Of a stretch of 64,000 bases of DNA, positions 16,126-25,610 are shown piece by piece. Positions within the stretch are counted from its first letter, which is position 1. Every line of letters begins with the position of its first letter. Below the pieces are notes generated by a model. The model ran no database searches and was not told where the DNA came from. It was given only the letters and a program-made list of their open reading frames with translations. The stretch spans positions 306,885 through 370,884 of the forward strand of contig NZ_NPBF01000025.1 of NCBI RefSeq assembly GCF_002272135.1. Reading direction: 5' to 3'. The stretch is from Virgibacillus sp. 7505. GTDB taxonomy: Bacteria; Bacillota; Bacilli; Bacillales; Amphibacillaceae. The position numbers and the translations under genes are program-made.

Positions 16126-17013
16126 ATGCACATCAACCATTTAAAGACTTTTACTGTAGCGGCTGAAACACTTAATTTCACAAAGACTGCTCAGCTGCTT
16201 GATTACGCACAATCTAGCGTTACCGCACAAATAAAAGCGCTGGAAAAGGAATATGGAGTTGATTTGTTCCAGCGTCTTGGAAAGAGGATTTATCTTACTG
16301 AAGCGGGAATTAAAATGCTGAGCTATGCTAAAAGAATCTTGGCATTGCATGATGAAATGCGACATGTATTTGCGGATGAGCTAGAGAATAAAGGGACAAT
16401 TCTGATAGGTGCCTGCGAAAGTCAATGCATCTACCGGCTGCCTGAACTCCTTCGCTTTATACGAAATCAGTATCCACAGGTGCAGGTTATTCTGAAACCC
16501 GTACCGTCTAGTAAAACTGCGGAGAAAATGCTCCAGGAAGGCGAGTTGGATATAGCATTTATTATGGAGCGGAAACATCACAATGCTTTACTGGAGTCAG
16601 TCTCTCTATTTCAAGAGGAGATCGTTTTGATAAGCTCCCCGAACCATCAGCTGGCAGTTTACCCCTCCGCTAGCTTGGCTGAGGTGATGCAGCATCCTTT
16701 GATCTTGACGGAGAAAGACTGTGCTTATCGAACGGAATTAGAGCAAGCATTACAAAAACAGAATTTGCAACCGGAAAATGTCATTGAATTCGGCAGTATA
16801 GAAGCAATCAAGCAATGCGTAATGGCTGGTTTGGGTTTATCTTACTTACCGCTCATGACAGTGGAAAAAGAATTGCAATCAGGCGAGTTAAGCACTGTAG
16901 ATCTAGATGAACCAATCAATCAGCCCACAACAAAGCTACTTTGGCATAAAAATAAGCGTTTGACGAAAGTGATGCATGATGTAATTGATTTTGCGATAAA
17001 ACAAATAGGATAG
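16126..17013 (+). CDS. LysR family transcriptional regulator
   Basis: The 295-residue protein has an N-terminal winged helix (LKTFTVAAETLNFTKTAQLLDYAQSSVTAQIKALE) and a periplasmic-binding-like effector domain from about residue 90. The ATG at 16126 follows AGGGAGTG. Its target is not known. The DNA glycosylase gene begins 13 bases after its stop and is probably cotranscribed. Confidence 0.88.
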   Translation: MHINHLKTFTVAAETLNFTKTAQLLDYAQSSVTAQIKALEKEYGVDLFQRLGKRIYLTEAGIKMLSYAKRILALHDEMRHVFADELENKGTILIGACESQCIYRLPELLRFIRNQYPQVQVILKPVPSSKTAEKMLQEGELDIAFIMERKHHNALLESVSLFQEEIVLISSPNHQLAVYPSASLAEVMQHPLILTEKDCAYRTELEQALQKQNLQPENVIEFGSIEAIKQCVMAGLGLSYLPLMTVEKELQSGELSTVDLDEPINQPTTKLLWHKNKRLTKVMHDVIDFAIKQIG

Positions 17014-17025
17014 GAGATGCTACTG

Positions 17026-17898
17026 ATGTGGGAAAAGCAGCTTAAAGGATTACATACATACGATTATCATTATTTAATGAAAAGATGGAGTATGGACCAG
17101 CTGAATATCGTTGATGCAGAAGGGCATGAGCTGAAGCTTCCTGTTGTATTGGGAGATGAATCGCGTCATATCGTCGTGCTCCAGTTCAATGGAACAATTA
17201 CATCACCGGTTGTCAAAGTGTCTTCTGCAGATTCTTCGAGACAGAAGGACATACTTGCTTGGGTGGAGAACTGGCTTCAATGGGATATTGACCTTACAGA
17301 AGTAGCTGCTCATTTTATCGGTTCAGATTTGGAGCGGCTTTTTTATGCACACGCAGGAACACCTATCATAAAAGATACAGACTTATACTACTGTTTGATG
17401 AAAACAATCATCCACCAGCAGCTTAATTTGAAGTTCGCCTACACACTGACAAATCGGTTTGTCGAAGCATTCGGGACAAAAGAGGAAGGTATCTGGTTTT
17501 ATCCAACACCGCAAAACGTTGCTTCCTTGGAATATGACGACTTACGGAAGCTGCAGTTTTCGCAAAGGAAAGCTGAATATGTAATTGATACAAGTCGTCT
17601 TATTATAGAAGGGAAGCTGGATCTCGCACAGCTTGCTGCTGCTTCTAATGAAGAAATTGCTTCAGAGCTTACGAAGATCAGGGGGCTTGGAAGCTGGTCC
17701 GCGCAAAACTGGATGCTGTTCGGGTTAGGGCGTTCCGACTTATTACCAGCTGCTGATATCGGGGTGCAAAACGCCTTGAAATCATATGACAATCTCACTG
17801 AAAAACCGACTCCAGCAGCTATACATACACGAGGAGAAAGGTGGGCTCCTTATCGCAGTTACGCGACTATGACGCTTTGGAGAAGTATTGAGACCTGA
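17026..17898 (+). CDS. DNA-3-methyladenine glycosylase, AlkA/YfjP type
   Basis: The 290-residue base-excision repair enzyme removes alkylated purines. The HhH-GPD core is visible: IHQQLNLKFAYTLTNRFVEAFG, LRKLQFSQRKAEYVIDTSR, the hairpin KIRGLGSWSAQNWMLFGLGR, and the catalytic Asp in PAADIGVQ. ATG 17026 is ten bases after AGGAG, and the earlier ATG 17017 is too close. B. subtilis yfjP is next to pdaA in the same way. Confidence 0.85.
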   Translation: MWEKQLKGLHTYDYHYLMKRWSMDQLNIVDAEGHELKLPVVLGDESRHIVVLQFNGTITSPVVKVSSADSSRQKDILAWVENWLQWDIDLTEVAAHFIGSDLERLFYAHAGTPIIKDTDLYYCLMKTIIHQQLNLKFAYTLTNRFVEAFGTKEEGIWFYPTPQNVASLEYDDLRKLQFSQRKAEYVIDTSRLIIEGKLDLAQLAAASNEEIASELTKIRGLGSWSAQNWMLFGLGRSDLLPAADIGVQNALKSYDNLTEKPTPAAIHTRGERWAPYRSYATMTLWRSIET

Positions 17899-17957
17899 TA
17901 CTAATATCAAGTTTTATAATTTGGTAACAATTATTACTGGGAAGTCGTGCTTTGGTC

Positions 17958-17966
17958 TGCTATAAT
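17958..17966 (+). promoter_or_regulatory. Extended -10 promoter of the acyl-CoA synthetase gene
   Basis: TGCTATAAT is a perfect extended -10 element, 44 bases before the start codon. The -35 region is weak. Confidence 0.7.
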
Positions 17967-18009
17967 TAGTGCATTAGTTAAAACAGGCAGCCATTTAGGA
18001 GGCGTAAGT

Positions 18010-19590
18010 ATGGAAAGAAAAGATTTGATTGCACCAGAGCAATACAACATCGTTGATGAAATGGAGCGATTCGTTACAGATGAAGATCGTAAGGCGCTCA
18101 TTTGGATGGACGAGGCGGGTAATAAGATGGAAGTAACGTATAAAACGTTATTCCAGGATGTAAACCGCACAGGTAATGTTCTGAAAGAATTGGGCTTGGA
18201 AAAAGGGGATGCGATACTGGTTATGGTACCGCGTGTCGTTGAGGCGTATCATATTTATGCAGCAGCCTTGAAGCTCGGACTTGTGATCATCCCTAGCTCC
18301 GAAATGCTGAAGACGAAGGATTTGCAATACCGTATCGATCATGGAAAAGTGAAGAGCATCATCAGTTATCATGCCTTTACTGCGCAATTTGAAGGCATCG
18401 AGAATCAAGATAGCTTAATCAAACTTGCAGTCGGCGGAGCAGTCGATGGCTGGAAGGATCTCGGGAAGCTCAAAACAACAGCTTCAGAAGAACTGGAAAC
18501 GGTAGAGACTTCCAGAGAAGATATTGCATTGATGTCCTACACAAGTGGTACGACAGGTAATCCCAAAGGTGTAGTCCATACACATGGCTGGGGATATGCA
18601 CACTTGCGGACAGCTGCAGAAAACTGGCTGTCGGCTTCCAAAGGAGACATCGTATGGGCAACAGCTGCACCAGGCTGGCAGAAATGGGTTTGGAGTCCAT
18701 TCCTTTCTGTTTTAGGTACTGGAGCAACAGGCTTTGTCTACATGGGACGATTCGATGCTAAAACTTACCTTTCCCTACTCGAGGATTACAAAATCAATGT
18801 ACTTTGCTGTACACCAACGGAATATCGTCTGATGGCCAAAGTAACTGATCTTGGCAGCTATAATTTGAGTGCCCTGCATAGTGCGGTATCAGCAGGTGAA
18901 CCATTGAACCGGGAAGTGATTGATGTCTTCCAGAAACATTTCAACATCATTGTACGTGATGGATATGGCCAAACAGAGAGCACATTGCTGCTTGGTATTA
19001 TGAAAGGTATGGAACCAAGACCAGGTTCCATGGGTAAACCGACTCCAGGAAATGAAGTTGTTGTAATCGATGAGGACGGAAATCGCGTTAAAACGGGTGA
19101 AGTTGGTGACATCGCCTTGAAACTCGATAGTCCTGCATTGTTTAAGACATATTTCCGTGAGCCAGAACGCCGTCAGCAAGCGGAACGCAACGGCTATTTC
19201 GTGACAGGTGACCAAGCTTCTGTAGATGAAGATGGCTACTTCTGGTTCGAAGGCCGCAGCGATGATATCATCATCAGCTCTGGCTATACAATTGGACCAT
19301 TTGAAGTAGAGGATGCTTTGGTGAAACATCCGGCTGTAGCAGAATGCGCGGTTGTAGCAAGCCCGGATGAAATCCGCGGTAATGTAGTTAAAGCATTCGT
19401 CATCCTGCGTGAAAGTGTAGATGAGAATGATCCAAACCTTGTGAAGGAATTGCAGACGCATGTAAAGAATACGACTGCACCTTACAAGTACCCACGTAAA
19501 ATTGAGTTCGTTAAAGAACTTCCGAAAACTTCGTCTGGTAAAATTAGACGTGTGGAACTGCGAAATCAAGAAAAACAAAATATGAAGTAA
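18010..19590 (+). CDS. mbcS: Acyl-CoA synthetase, MbcS-like
   Basis: The 526-residue enzyme of the adenylate-forming family activates a short or branched carboxylic acid with ATP and CoA. Motifs are P-loop YTSGTTGNPKGVVHTHG near residue 175, DGYGQTES, YFVTGDQASVDEDGYFWFEGRSDDII, and the catalytic lysine in PKTSSGKIRR near the C-terminus. Similarity in size and motifs suggests B. subtilis MbcS (methylbutyryl-CoA synthetase), which feeds branched fatty acids. Acetyl or propionyl substrates remain possible. AGGAGGCG precedes the ATG. Confidence 0.8.
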   Translation: MERKDLIAPEQYNIVDEMERFVTDEDRKALIWMDEAGNKMEVTYKTLFQDVNRTGNVLKELGLEKGDAILVMVPRVVEAYHIYAAALKLGLVIIPSSEMLKTKDLQYRIDHGKVKSIISYHAFTAQFEGIENQDSLIKLAVGGAVDGWKDLGKLKTTASEELETVETSREDIALMSYTSGTTGNPKGVVHTHGWGYAHLRTAAENWLSASKGDIVWATAAPGWQKWVWSPFLSVLGTGATGFVYMGRFDAKTYLSLLEDYKINVLCCTPTEYRLMAKVTDLGSYNLSALHSAVSAGEPLNREVIDVFQKHFNIIVRDGYGQTESTLLLGIMKGMEPRPGSMGKPTPGNEVVVIDEDGNRVKTGEVGDIALKLDSPALFKTYFREPERRQQAERNGYFVTGDQASVDEDGYFWFEGRSDDIIISSGYTIGPFEVEDALVKHPAVAECAVVASPDEIRGNVVKAFVILRESVDENDPNLVKELQTHVKNTTAPYKYPRKIEFVKELPKTSSGKIRRVELRNQEKQNMK

Positions 19591-19593
19591 TTG

Positions 19594-19628
19594 AGAGCAT
19601 CGCCTAATAAAGGCGATGCTTTTTTTAT
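19594..19628 (+). terminator. Terminator after mbcS
   Basis: AGCATCGCC (19596-19604) pairs with GGCGATGCT (19612-19620), followed by eight T residues. Confidence 0.92.
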
Positions 19629-19691
19629 TTCTTCATTAATTATTCACTAAATACCTTTTCTGAAAAAAATAAAAAAATTAAAGCATAACAC

Positions 19692-19720
19692 TTGAAAGTC
19701 AAATAAGGTCAGACTATAAT
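19692..19720 (+). promoter_or_regulatory. SigA promoter of clpE
   Basis: TTGAAA (19692-19697), a 17-base spacer and TATAAT (19715-19720) form a strong promoter overlapped by CtsR sites. Confidence 0.85.
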
Positions 19721-19747
19721 AAAGTCACAAGGTCAAAGATAGTCAAA
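19697..19747 (+). promoter_or_regulatory. CtsR operators
   Basis: GGTCAAAGATAGTCAAA (19731-19747) is an exact match to the CtsR heptad repeat. A second site, AGTCAAATAAGGTCAGA (19697-19713), has one mismatch and lies between -35 and -10. More GTCAAAG copies follow at 19748. CtsR should repress clpE until heat or protein stress. Confidence 0.92.
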
Positions 19748-19808
19748 GTCAAAGTTAGACACTTGACCAAATAAATTAAACTAACCTAATCGGGGAGGTA
19801 ATTGTATT

Positions 19809-21944
19809 ATGAAATGCCAACATTGTGGTGAACGAGAAGCTAACGTGAACTTGTTAATGCAATTCAATAATCAAAAACAGCAATTACAGCTCTGCCATAC
19901 TTGCTATAATGAAATGAAAAATATGTCTAAAAACCCTGCCGGTTTCGCTTCCAATGGCGGAACAATGGATGATTTCTTTAAAAATATGTTTGGCGGAGCA
20001 CAATCCGGCTTCCAGGCTGGTGCAAACAGCCAAGCGCAAGCTGGCGGCAATGGCCGCGGAGGATTGCTAGACTCACTTGGTAAGAACCTTACTGATGGAG
20101 CGCGTGCTGGTCTGATAGATCCAGTCATCGGCCGTGAGCAAGAGGTCAAACGTGTCATTGAGACGCTAAACCGACGCAATAAGAACAACCCAGTACTAAT
20201 CGGGGAACCAGGGGTAGGTAAAACAGCAATAGCAGAGGGGTTGGCTTTACAGATTGTTGAAGGCAATGTGCCTGTGAAGCTGCAAAATAAAGAAATTTAC
20301 TTGCTTGATGTTGCTTCGCTAGTTGCGAACACAGGTGTGCGCGGTCAATTCGAGGAAAAGATGAAACAGCTTATTTCCGAATTGCAGCAGCGTAAGAATG
20401 TCATTCTCTTTGTGGATGAGATTCATCTATTAGTCGGTGCTGGAACTGCTGAAGGTTCCCAAATGGATGCAGGTAATATTCTGAAACCAGCACTTGCTCG
20501 CGGTGAGCTGCAGCTGATCGGAGCAACAACATTGAAAGAGTACCGTCAAATCGAAAAGGATGCAGCGCTTGAACGCCGTTTCCAGCCGGTCATCGTAAAA
20601 GAACCGACAGCAGAACAGGCAATCGAGATATTGAAAGGGCTACAGGAGAGATACGAAGCGTATCATCAAGTGTCCTACACAGAAGAAGCAGTCAAAGCGA
20701 GCGTGAGCTTGTCTCAGCGTTACATCCAGGACCGCTTCTTGCCGGATAAAGCGATCGACTTGCTTGATGAAGCCGGATCCCGTATCAACCTGCTTACAGT
20801 GACGACTGACGAAGATGCCATTCAGACTCGTCTTGCACAAATTGCGAAAGAGAAAGAAGAAGCTGCAGGTCGCGAGGACTATGAACGTGCTGCGTATCTT
20901 CGCCAGGAAGAAATTCAGCTTGAACAGAAGCTTGAGCAACCAAAGAATGAAGACAAAGCTGAAGTGACAGTTGAGGTAATCCAGCAGATTGTAGAAGAGA
21001 AAACAGGTATCCCTGTGACGAAAATCCAGTCTGAAGAACAGAACAAAATGAAGAACCTAGCTGCTAACCTGTCCAGCAAGGTAATCGGTCAACAACAGGC
21101 AGTTGAACGAGTTGCTAAAGCGATCCGCCGCAGCCGAGCTGGATTGAAATCCAAGCAGCGCCCAATCGGTTCCTTCCTATTCGTCGGACCGACTGGTGTA
21201 GGTAAAACAGAACTTACTCGCGCACTGGCGGAAGAGATGTTCGGCACACGAGAATCCTTCATCCGTCTGGATATGAGTGAGTACATGGAGCGTCACTCCG
21301 TTGCGAAACTGATTGGTTCTCCTCCAGGATACGTTGGACATGAAGAAGCAGGTCAGCTTACTGAGCGCGTACGCCGTAATCCTTATACGATCGTCCTTTT
21401 GGATGAAATCGAGAAAGCACATCCGGATGTACAGCATATGTTCCTGCAAATCATGGAAGACGGTCATTTGACTGACAGCCAAGGCCGTAAAGTGAGCTTT
21501 AAGGAGACCGTCATTATTATGACGAGCAACGCCGGAACTGGAGACAAACAGATTTCTGTCGGTTTTACGAAATCTGCAAATGAAGCTGTTTCTGTGATTG
21601 AGAAACTAGGAGCTTACTTCAAACCAGAATTCTTGAACCGTTTTGATTCCATCATCAGCTTTGAAGAGCTGAAAGAGGAAGATTTGGTGCAAATTGTTGA
21701 GCTTATGCTTTCTGATTTGACGAAGAATATGGAAGAAGAAGGCTACCAGCTTGAGGTGACAGAAGCTGCAAAACACTTCCTTGCGAAAAAAGGCTATGAT
21801 CCTCGTTTTGGTGCACGTCCATTGCGCCGTGTTATCCAAGACCAGGTAGAGGATAAAATTACTGACTATATCCTTGAGGAAGAGAACGTGAGCAGTATGG
21901 TAGTGGATTTGGTTGATGAACAAATTACTGTAGTAAGTAAATAA
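19809..21944 (+). CDS. clpE: ATP-dependent Clp protease ATPase ClpE
   Basis: This Hsp100 unfoldase hands substrates to ClpP and helps disaggregation. The 711 residues show the ClpE-specific N-terminal zinc finger (Cys 3, 6, 29 and 32), a glycine-rich linker, a first AAA domain (GEPGVGKTA near 138), a UVR-type segment near 360 ([18 protein letters not shown]), and a second AAA domain (GPTGVGKTE near 460). It is flanked by its own CtsR-controlled promoter and terminator. GGGGAGG is ten bases before the ATG. Confidence 0.96.
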   Translation: MKCQHCGEREANVNLLMQFNNQKQQLQLCHTCYNEMKNMSKNPAGFASNGGTMDDFFKNMFGGAQSGFQAGANSQAQAGGNGRGGLLDSLGKNLTDGARAGLIDPVIGREQEVKRVIETLNRRNKNNPVLIGEPGVGKTAIAEGLALQIVEGNVPVKLQNKEIYLLDVASLVANTGVRGQFEEKMKQLISELQQRKNVILFVDEIHLLVGAGTAEGSQMDAGNILKPALARGELQLIGATTLKEYRQIEKDAALERRFQPVIVKEPTAEQAIEILKGLQERYEAYHQVSYTEEAVKASVSLSQRYIQDRFLPDKAIDLLDEAGSRINLLTVTTDEDAIQTRLAQIAKEKEEAAGREDYERAAYLRQEEIQLEQKLEQPKNEDKAEVTVEVIQQIVEEKTGIPVTKIQSEEQNKMKNLAANLSSKVIGQQQAVERVAKAIRRSRAGLKSKQRPIGSFLFVGPTGVGKTELTRALAEEMFGTRESFIRLDMSEYMERHSVAKLIGSPPGYVGHEEAGQLTERVRRNPYTIVLLDEIEKAHPDVQHMFLQIMEDGHLTDSQGRKVSFKETVIIMTSNAGTGDKQISVGFTKSANEAVSVIEKLGAYFKPEFLNRFDSIISFEELKEEDLVQIVELMLSDLTKNMEEEGYQLEVTEAAKHFLAKKGYDPRFGARPLRRVIQDQVEDKITDYILEEENVSSMVVDLVDEQITVVSK

Positions 21945-21947
21945 TAG

Positions 21948-21984
21948 AAAAGAGACTCATGCCCAGGCATGAGTCTCTTTTTTT
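21948..21984. terminator. Bidirectional terminator after clpE
   Basis: GAGACTCATGCC (21952-21963) pairs with GGCATGAGTCTC (21966-21977), with A and T runs on either side. Confidence 0.92.
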
Positions 21985-22678
21985 ATGAGGTAGGCTGGGA
22001 GTTGCTGGTGCGGATAAAGATCCAGCTTATTACATAGCATACAAGCGCAACTGCAAAAACCAGTCCGAATGCTGGAAGTACAGCTAAGTCTAGTATCCAA
22101 GTAATGACGTCAGTTAATCCCTGGATAGTCAGAGACACGGTTATACCAATTAAGGCAATGCCTCCGAGTACCGCACCCCCCAGAAAGCCAAATTTATAGG
22201 CGATGATACCAAGTAAAAGTCCGGCAGCAAAGAAAGATAACAGGAGAGCATAATCAAGCGGCAAGCTATAAAAAATACTTTTCAGCTCGGTGCTCGCTCC
22301 AATTGGACGGATAATATGGATGTTCGTTACATTAGCTATCTGATACACAGCATCCAATATTAATTGTACTCCAGCAAGAAAAGCGAGCATTACAAGATTG
22401 ATCAGCAAAATGAAAATACCGACGGCTGTATGATAACTTTTCCTGGTGATACCCCTCTTAATAGCAAATGGGAGACTCTCTTGAATTGTTCTGAAACCGA
22501 AGATGATCATAAAGATATATGCTGGTGCTGAGATGGCGATGTACATGATATCTGCAACAGTAACGCCAAGAACAGTTAATGCTGTAATGCACAGCAGCAG
22601 TATAGAGCAAAAGATAGCAACTGTACGTTTGCTGTCGACAGCAAAGAAATAGAGTAAAGCTTGTATTTGTTTCATCAT
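21983..22678 (-). CDS. ABC transporter membrane subunit of the GntR-linked operon
   Basis: The 231-residue protein has about six hydrophobic segments and no recognised motif. It is judged a permease from its position: its start overlaps the stop of the ATPase gene (ATGA), so the two are translated together. Cell-envelope stress exporters such as YtrBCDEF have this organisation. Substrate is unknown. Confidence 0.7.
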   Translation of the reverse strand: MMKQIQALLYFFAVDSKRTVAIFCSILLLCITALTVLGVTVADIMYIAISAPAYIFMIIFGFRTIQESLPFAIKRGITRKSYHTAVGIFILLINLVMLAFLAGVQLILDAVYQIANVTNIHIIRPIGASTELKSIFYSLPLDYALLLSFFAAGLLLGIIAYKFGFLGGAVLGGIALIGITVSLTIQGLTDVITWILDLAVLPAFGLVFAVALVCYVISWIFIRTSNSQPTS

Positions 22679-23541
22679 GCACGGACACCTCTTTTTTCTG
22701 TTAAATGAACCATCATGTCTTGCAGTGGCACCCCTGAAACTGTCAGGTCACCAGTTAAGGCAGGTGCTTCTGTGGATAGGAGATAGGCTTGTGACGTACC
22801 GGCAAAGCTTTTTTCTTTGATTATTTGTTTGCCGTCCGTAAAGGCCTTGACCTGTGCTGCCGGTCCTGAGATGCAGAAGCTTTGCGCTCTAAGTTCTTCT
22901 GCACTTTTATGCAAAAGGATACTGCCTTTATTAAAGATAATCACTTCTTCGAACAAGCTGCTGACCTCATCAATTAAGTGTGTAGACAGGATGATGATGC
23001 GAGGATTGCTCTGGAATTCTTCCAGCAGTACTTCATAGAAATAAGCACGGGATGCGGCATCGAGTCCGATATAAGGTTCATCCAGCATCGTAACAGGTGC
23101 TTTGCTTGCCAGGCCAACAATGATGCCAAGAGCAGACTCCATGCCTTTGGAGAGACTTTTCACGCGTCGTCTTTTGTCTAAGTCGAATCCTTCTAAAAGG
23201 TCGGCCGCCAGCTTTTTATCCCAATTGCAGTAGAGCATAGAAGCGATTTTCAGCACTTGCTGAACGGTAAGCTCCTTTTTGAAATTATCTGCTTCCTTAA
23301 TCAAGCAAGTATTTTCTGTAACCGCCCGGTTATCGAAAGGCTTCATACCATTGATACGTAAATCTCCGCTTGAGGGTTTATCGTAGCCAGCCAGCAATTG
23401 CATGAAGGTGGTTTTTCCAGCACCGTTTCTACCAAGCAGACCGTAGATTTTCGGTTCTGAGATACGAAGGTCAATTCCTTTCAAGGCTGTCGCAGTTTTA
23501 TATTCCTTTATCAGGCTTTCAGCTACAATTGTCATCTTCAT
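22675..23541 (-). CDS. ABC transporter ATP-binding protein, YtrB-like
   Basis: The 288-residue ATPase has Walker A GRNGAGKTT near residue 38, Walker B VTMLDEP near 155 and the H-loop LSTHLIDE. The signature is SLSKGMES instead of LSGGQ, as in many GntR-linked ABC-2 type exporters. The C-terminal 80 residues are a separate domain. The start at 23541 follows GGAGGAAC and overlaps the regulator's stop by four bases. Confidence 0.85.
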   Translation of the reverse strand: MKMTIVAESLIKEYKTATALKGIDLRISEPKIYGLLGRNGAGKTTFMQLLAGYDKPSSGDLRINGMKPFDNRAVTENTCLIKEADNFKKELTVQQVLKIASMLYCNWDKKLAADLLEGFDLDKRRRVKSLSKGMESALGIIVGLASKAPVTMLDEPYIGLDAASRAYFYEVLLEEFQSNPRIIILSTHLIDEVSSLFEEVIIFNKGSILLHKSAEELRAQSFCISGPAAQVKAFTDGKQIIKEKSFAGTSQAYLLSTEAPALTGDLTVSGVPLQDMMVHLTEKRGVRA

Positions 23542-23891
23542 TGTTCCTCCTTCAGCATGCGAATGATTTCTTCCCTCGGAATATGGAGCTTACTGGCTTC
23601 CTGTTTCATCGGAACGATATATGCATCAAAAAACTGCTGTTTCCGCTTTTCAAGAAGAATATCCTGTGCTGTCTCTGTTACAAACATACCTACGCCTCTT
23701 TTCTTGAATAATATACCTTCGTCTACTAGCTGGTTGATCCCTTTTCCTGCAGTGGCTGGATTTATCTTGTGGTGTTTAGCAAATTCATTGGTTGAGGGCA
23801 CTCTTTCTCCAATTTTTATGGAGCCATTGAGGATGGAGTCTTCTAGTTGTTCTTTAATCTGGATAAAGATTGGCTTTGAATCATCAAGCAT
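23538..23891 (-). CDS. GntR family regulator, YtrA subfamily
   Basis: The 117-residue protein has a winged helix (IFIQIKEQLEDSILNGSIKIGERVPST, then NPATAGKGINQLVDEGILFKKRGVGMFV) and only a short C-terminal dimer tail, as in the YtrA subfamily. It is the first gene of a three-gene operon with four-base overlaps throughout, so it is very likely an autoregulator of the exporter. Confidence 0.88.
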   Translation of the reverse strand: MLDDSKPIFIQIKEQLEDSILNGSIKIGERVPSTNEFAKHHKINPATAGKGINQLVDEGILFKKRGVGMFVTETAQDILLEKRKQQFFDAYIVPMKQEASKLHIPREEIIRMLKEEQ

Positions 23892-23943
23892 ACTTTTGCT
23901 CCTTTAATAATCTTGGATAATTGGTTCATCACTCATGTAACTA

Positions 23944-23972
23944 ACTATATAACCCGGAGTGAGGGGAGTCAA
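23944..23972 (-). promoter_or_regulatory. Promoter of the gntR-ABC operon
   Basis: On the minus strand TTGACT, a 17-base spacer and TATAGT precede the GntR gene. The downstream AGTTAGTTACATGA stretch is the probable operator area. Confidence 0.7.
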
Positions 23973-23989
23973 CCATAATTTGGAGAAAA

Positions 23990-24019
23990 TAAAAAAACAG
24001 TGCAATTACCTGCACTGTT
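23990..24019 (-). terminator. Terminator of the signal peptidase gene
   Basis: AACAGTGCA (23996-24004) pairs with TGCACTGTT (24011-24019). On the minus strand the stem is followed by a seven-base T-run. Confidence 0.88.
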
Positions 24020-24035
24020 CGTCAGCTCAACTTAT

Positions 24036-24587
24036 TTAATTGGTCAATCCCATTTGAGGAAATGGATAATAGCGGAACTTCACTTCTCCGATGACTGAGC
24101 TTTGTGAAATCAAGCCGAACATCCTGCTGTCTTTGCTGTTTCTGCGATTATCTCCCATGACGAACAGGTAACCATCAGGAATTGTGTCTTCTCCGATGAC
24201 ATCACGAAGCTTGAAGTTATTCGTAAATAACGCATCTTCCCGCATCATTTCCTTCATTTCTTTCAGGTAAGGCTCTGCATGCTTTTTGCCATTCACATAA
24301 AGCACATCATCTTTATATTCAATCCTGTCGCCGGGAATCCCGATCACCCGTTTTACATAGCTTGCATCCTGGTCTGGTGCATGGAAAACAACTTCATCAA
24401 AACGATCAATGTTGCCAACGCGGCTAATGAGAATTTTGTTTTGGTCTTCCAAAGTCGGAGCCATTGATTCACCATATACGGTACTAGGGAAATAAAAATA
24501 AGAGCGAAAAATGAATAGGGCGATTACGGCGATACCAATCGGCAGCAGCACAGCATAAAGCGTGCGTCTAGCTTTCAGAAAAAGCAC
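24036..24587 (-). CDS. Type I signal peptidase
   Basis: The 183-residue enzyme removes signal peptides from secreted proteins outside the membrane. It has one N-terminal membrane anchor, the catalytic serine in VYGESMAPT, the catalytic lysine in SYVKRVIGIPGD, and the box E-type VMGDNRRNSKDSR. It resembles the SipS/SipT/SipV group. The start is uncertain: GTG at 24587 is almost against AAAAGGGG, and a CTG three codons later would be better spaced. Confidence 0.9.
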   Translation of the reverse strand: MLFLKARRTLYAVLLPIGIAVIALFIFRSYFYFPSTVYGESMAPTLEDQNKILISRVGNIDRFDEVVFHAPDQDASYVKRVIGIPGDRIEYKDDVLYVNGKKHAEPYLKEMKEMMREDALFTNNFKLRDVIGEDTIPDGYLFVMGDNRRNSKDSRMFGLISQSSVIGEVKFRYYPFPQMGLTN

Positions 24588-24627
24588 CCCCTTTTGTACT
24601 AGTGTAACATATGCGAAGAACGCATAG

Positions 24628-24658
24628 AAAAAACCGGAGTTATCTTAACTCCGGTTTT
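24628..24658 (-). terminator. Terminator of the glycosyltransferase gene
   Basis: A 13-bp perfect stem, AAAACCGGAGTTA with TAACTCCGGTTTT, surrounds a three-base loop. Confidence 0.85.
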
Positions 24659-24667
24659 ACAAACAGT

Positions 24668-25519
24668 TTATACAGATAAGGGATTTTCAGATTTAGCGGC
24701 AGTTTTGAATGCTGTTTTTGCTAAATATTTATAGTAGCCATCTGTGTAAGGGTGTATGGATCCTTCCTGCCAAGGTTTCTCTTCTCCGCAGAAATGGACA
24801 ATTGACGGTGTTTCTCTTACTGTCCGAAGCACGCGTTCTTCCTTGAGTGACTTCGCTTTATATTCTTTCAAGATAACATGAGTTTGAGCATTCCATTTCG
24901 GATGAAGCATCAGCCAGTCATTCCATAGGATGGCGTTAAGGGCATCCTGATCATGCCAAGCCAGCTTATCCGGATTTTCGTTGATGAATGTCAGCACCTT
25001 ATTTGTAATATCATTGTCGCGCCAAGCCTTCATATCAATTAGGATCAGACCGGAGTTGAAATAACGATCTTCTTTTGTGATTCCCATTTTCTCCAGACGG
25101 CGGTGTTCCCCATAGTCTCCTACGGCTGCAACGATATTGCCTTCCATATTGATTTCGAATAGTTTTTTGACATCATCTAGTACCAGCATATCGCAATCAA
25201 CATACAGCGTCCGTTCAATAGCTGGATTCATCATTTCAGGGATGGAAATGCGATAGTAAGCCGCTTTTGAAATGTGGCGACTGGCGATTGCGCCTCCGTA
25301 TGCATCCAAATCTACATTCAAGAAATCCAGTGGTGTATTGTAGGCGGCTGCTGTTTCTTTCAATAGCTGTTTCTTCTGCTGACTGATTCCTCCATCGATG
25401 ATTGAAATGACAAAATCCTCAGGGTTTGAAGTATTTTCAAGTAGAGAACTCAATGTCATACCCAAGTGCTGTGCGTAGTTGTCATCTGTCGATGATACAA
25501 TATGCATTTTCTTTTCCAT
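24668..25519 (-). CDS. Glycosyltransferase family 8
   Basis: The 283-residue enzyme shows the GT8 layout: N-terminal nucleotide-sugar fold (MHIVSSTDDNYAQHLGMTLSSLL), the metal-binding DxD in YVDCDMLVLDD, FNSGLILIDMKAW, and WHDQDALNAIL. It probably transfers glucose or galactose to an envelope glycan or glycolipid, but acceptor and donor are unknown. ATG 25519 follows AAGGAG; longer starts are poorly spaced. Confidence 0.85.
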   Translation of the reverse strand: MEKKMHIVSSTDDNYAQHLGMTLSSLLENTSNPEDFVISIIDGGISQQKKQLLKETAAAYNTPLDFLNVDLDAYGGAIASRHISKAAYYRISIPEMMNPAIERTLYVDCDMLVLDDVKKLFEINMEGNIVAAVGDYGEHRRLEKMGITKEDRYFNSGLILIDMKAWRDNDITNKVLTFINENPDKLAWHDQDALNAILWNDWLMLHPKWNAQTHVILKEYKAKSLKEERVLRTVRETPSIVHFCGEEKPWQEGSIHPYTDGYYKYLAKTAFKTAAKSENPLSV

Positions 25520-25610
25520 TGTTCTTCTCATCTCCTTAGTGTTTATATAGCCGGTTGGAGACGAGACTAAACGCATGTAATGGAATTGTAATTAATTTGG
25601 TAAGAAATGC

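Noticed and set aside
19697..19760. Repeated GTCAAAG units considered as a CRISPR-like or microsatellite repeat
   Set aside because: The spacing and sequence match CtsR heptads over a clear SigA promoter of clpE.
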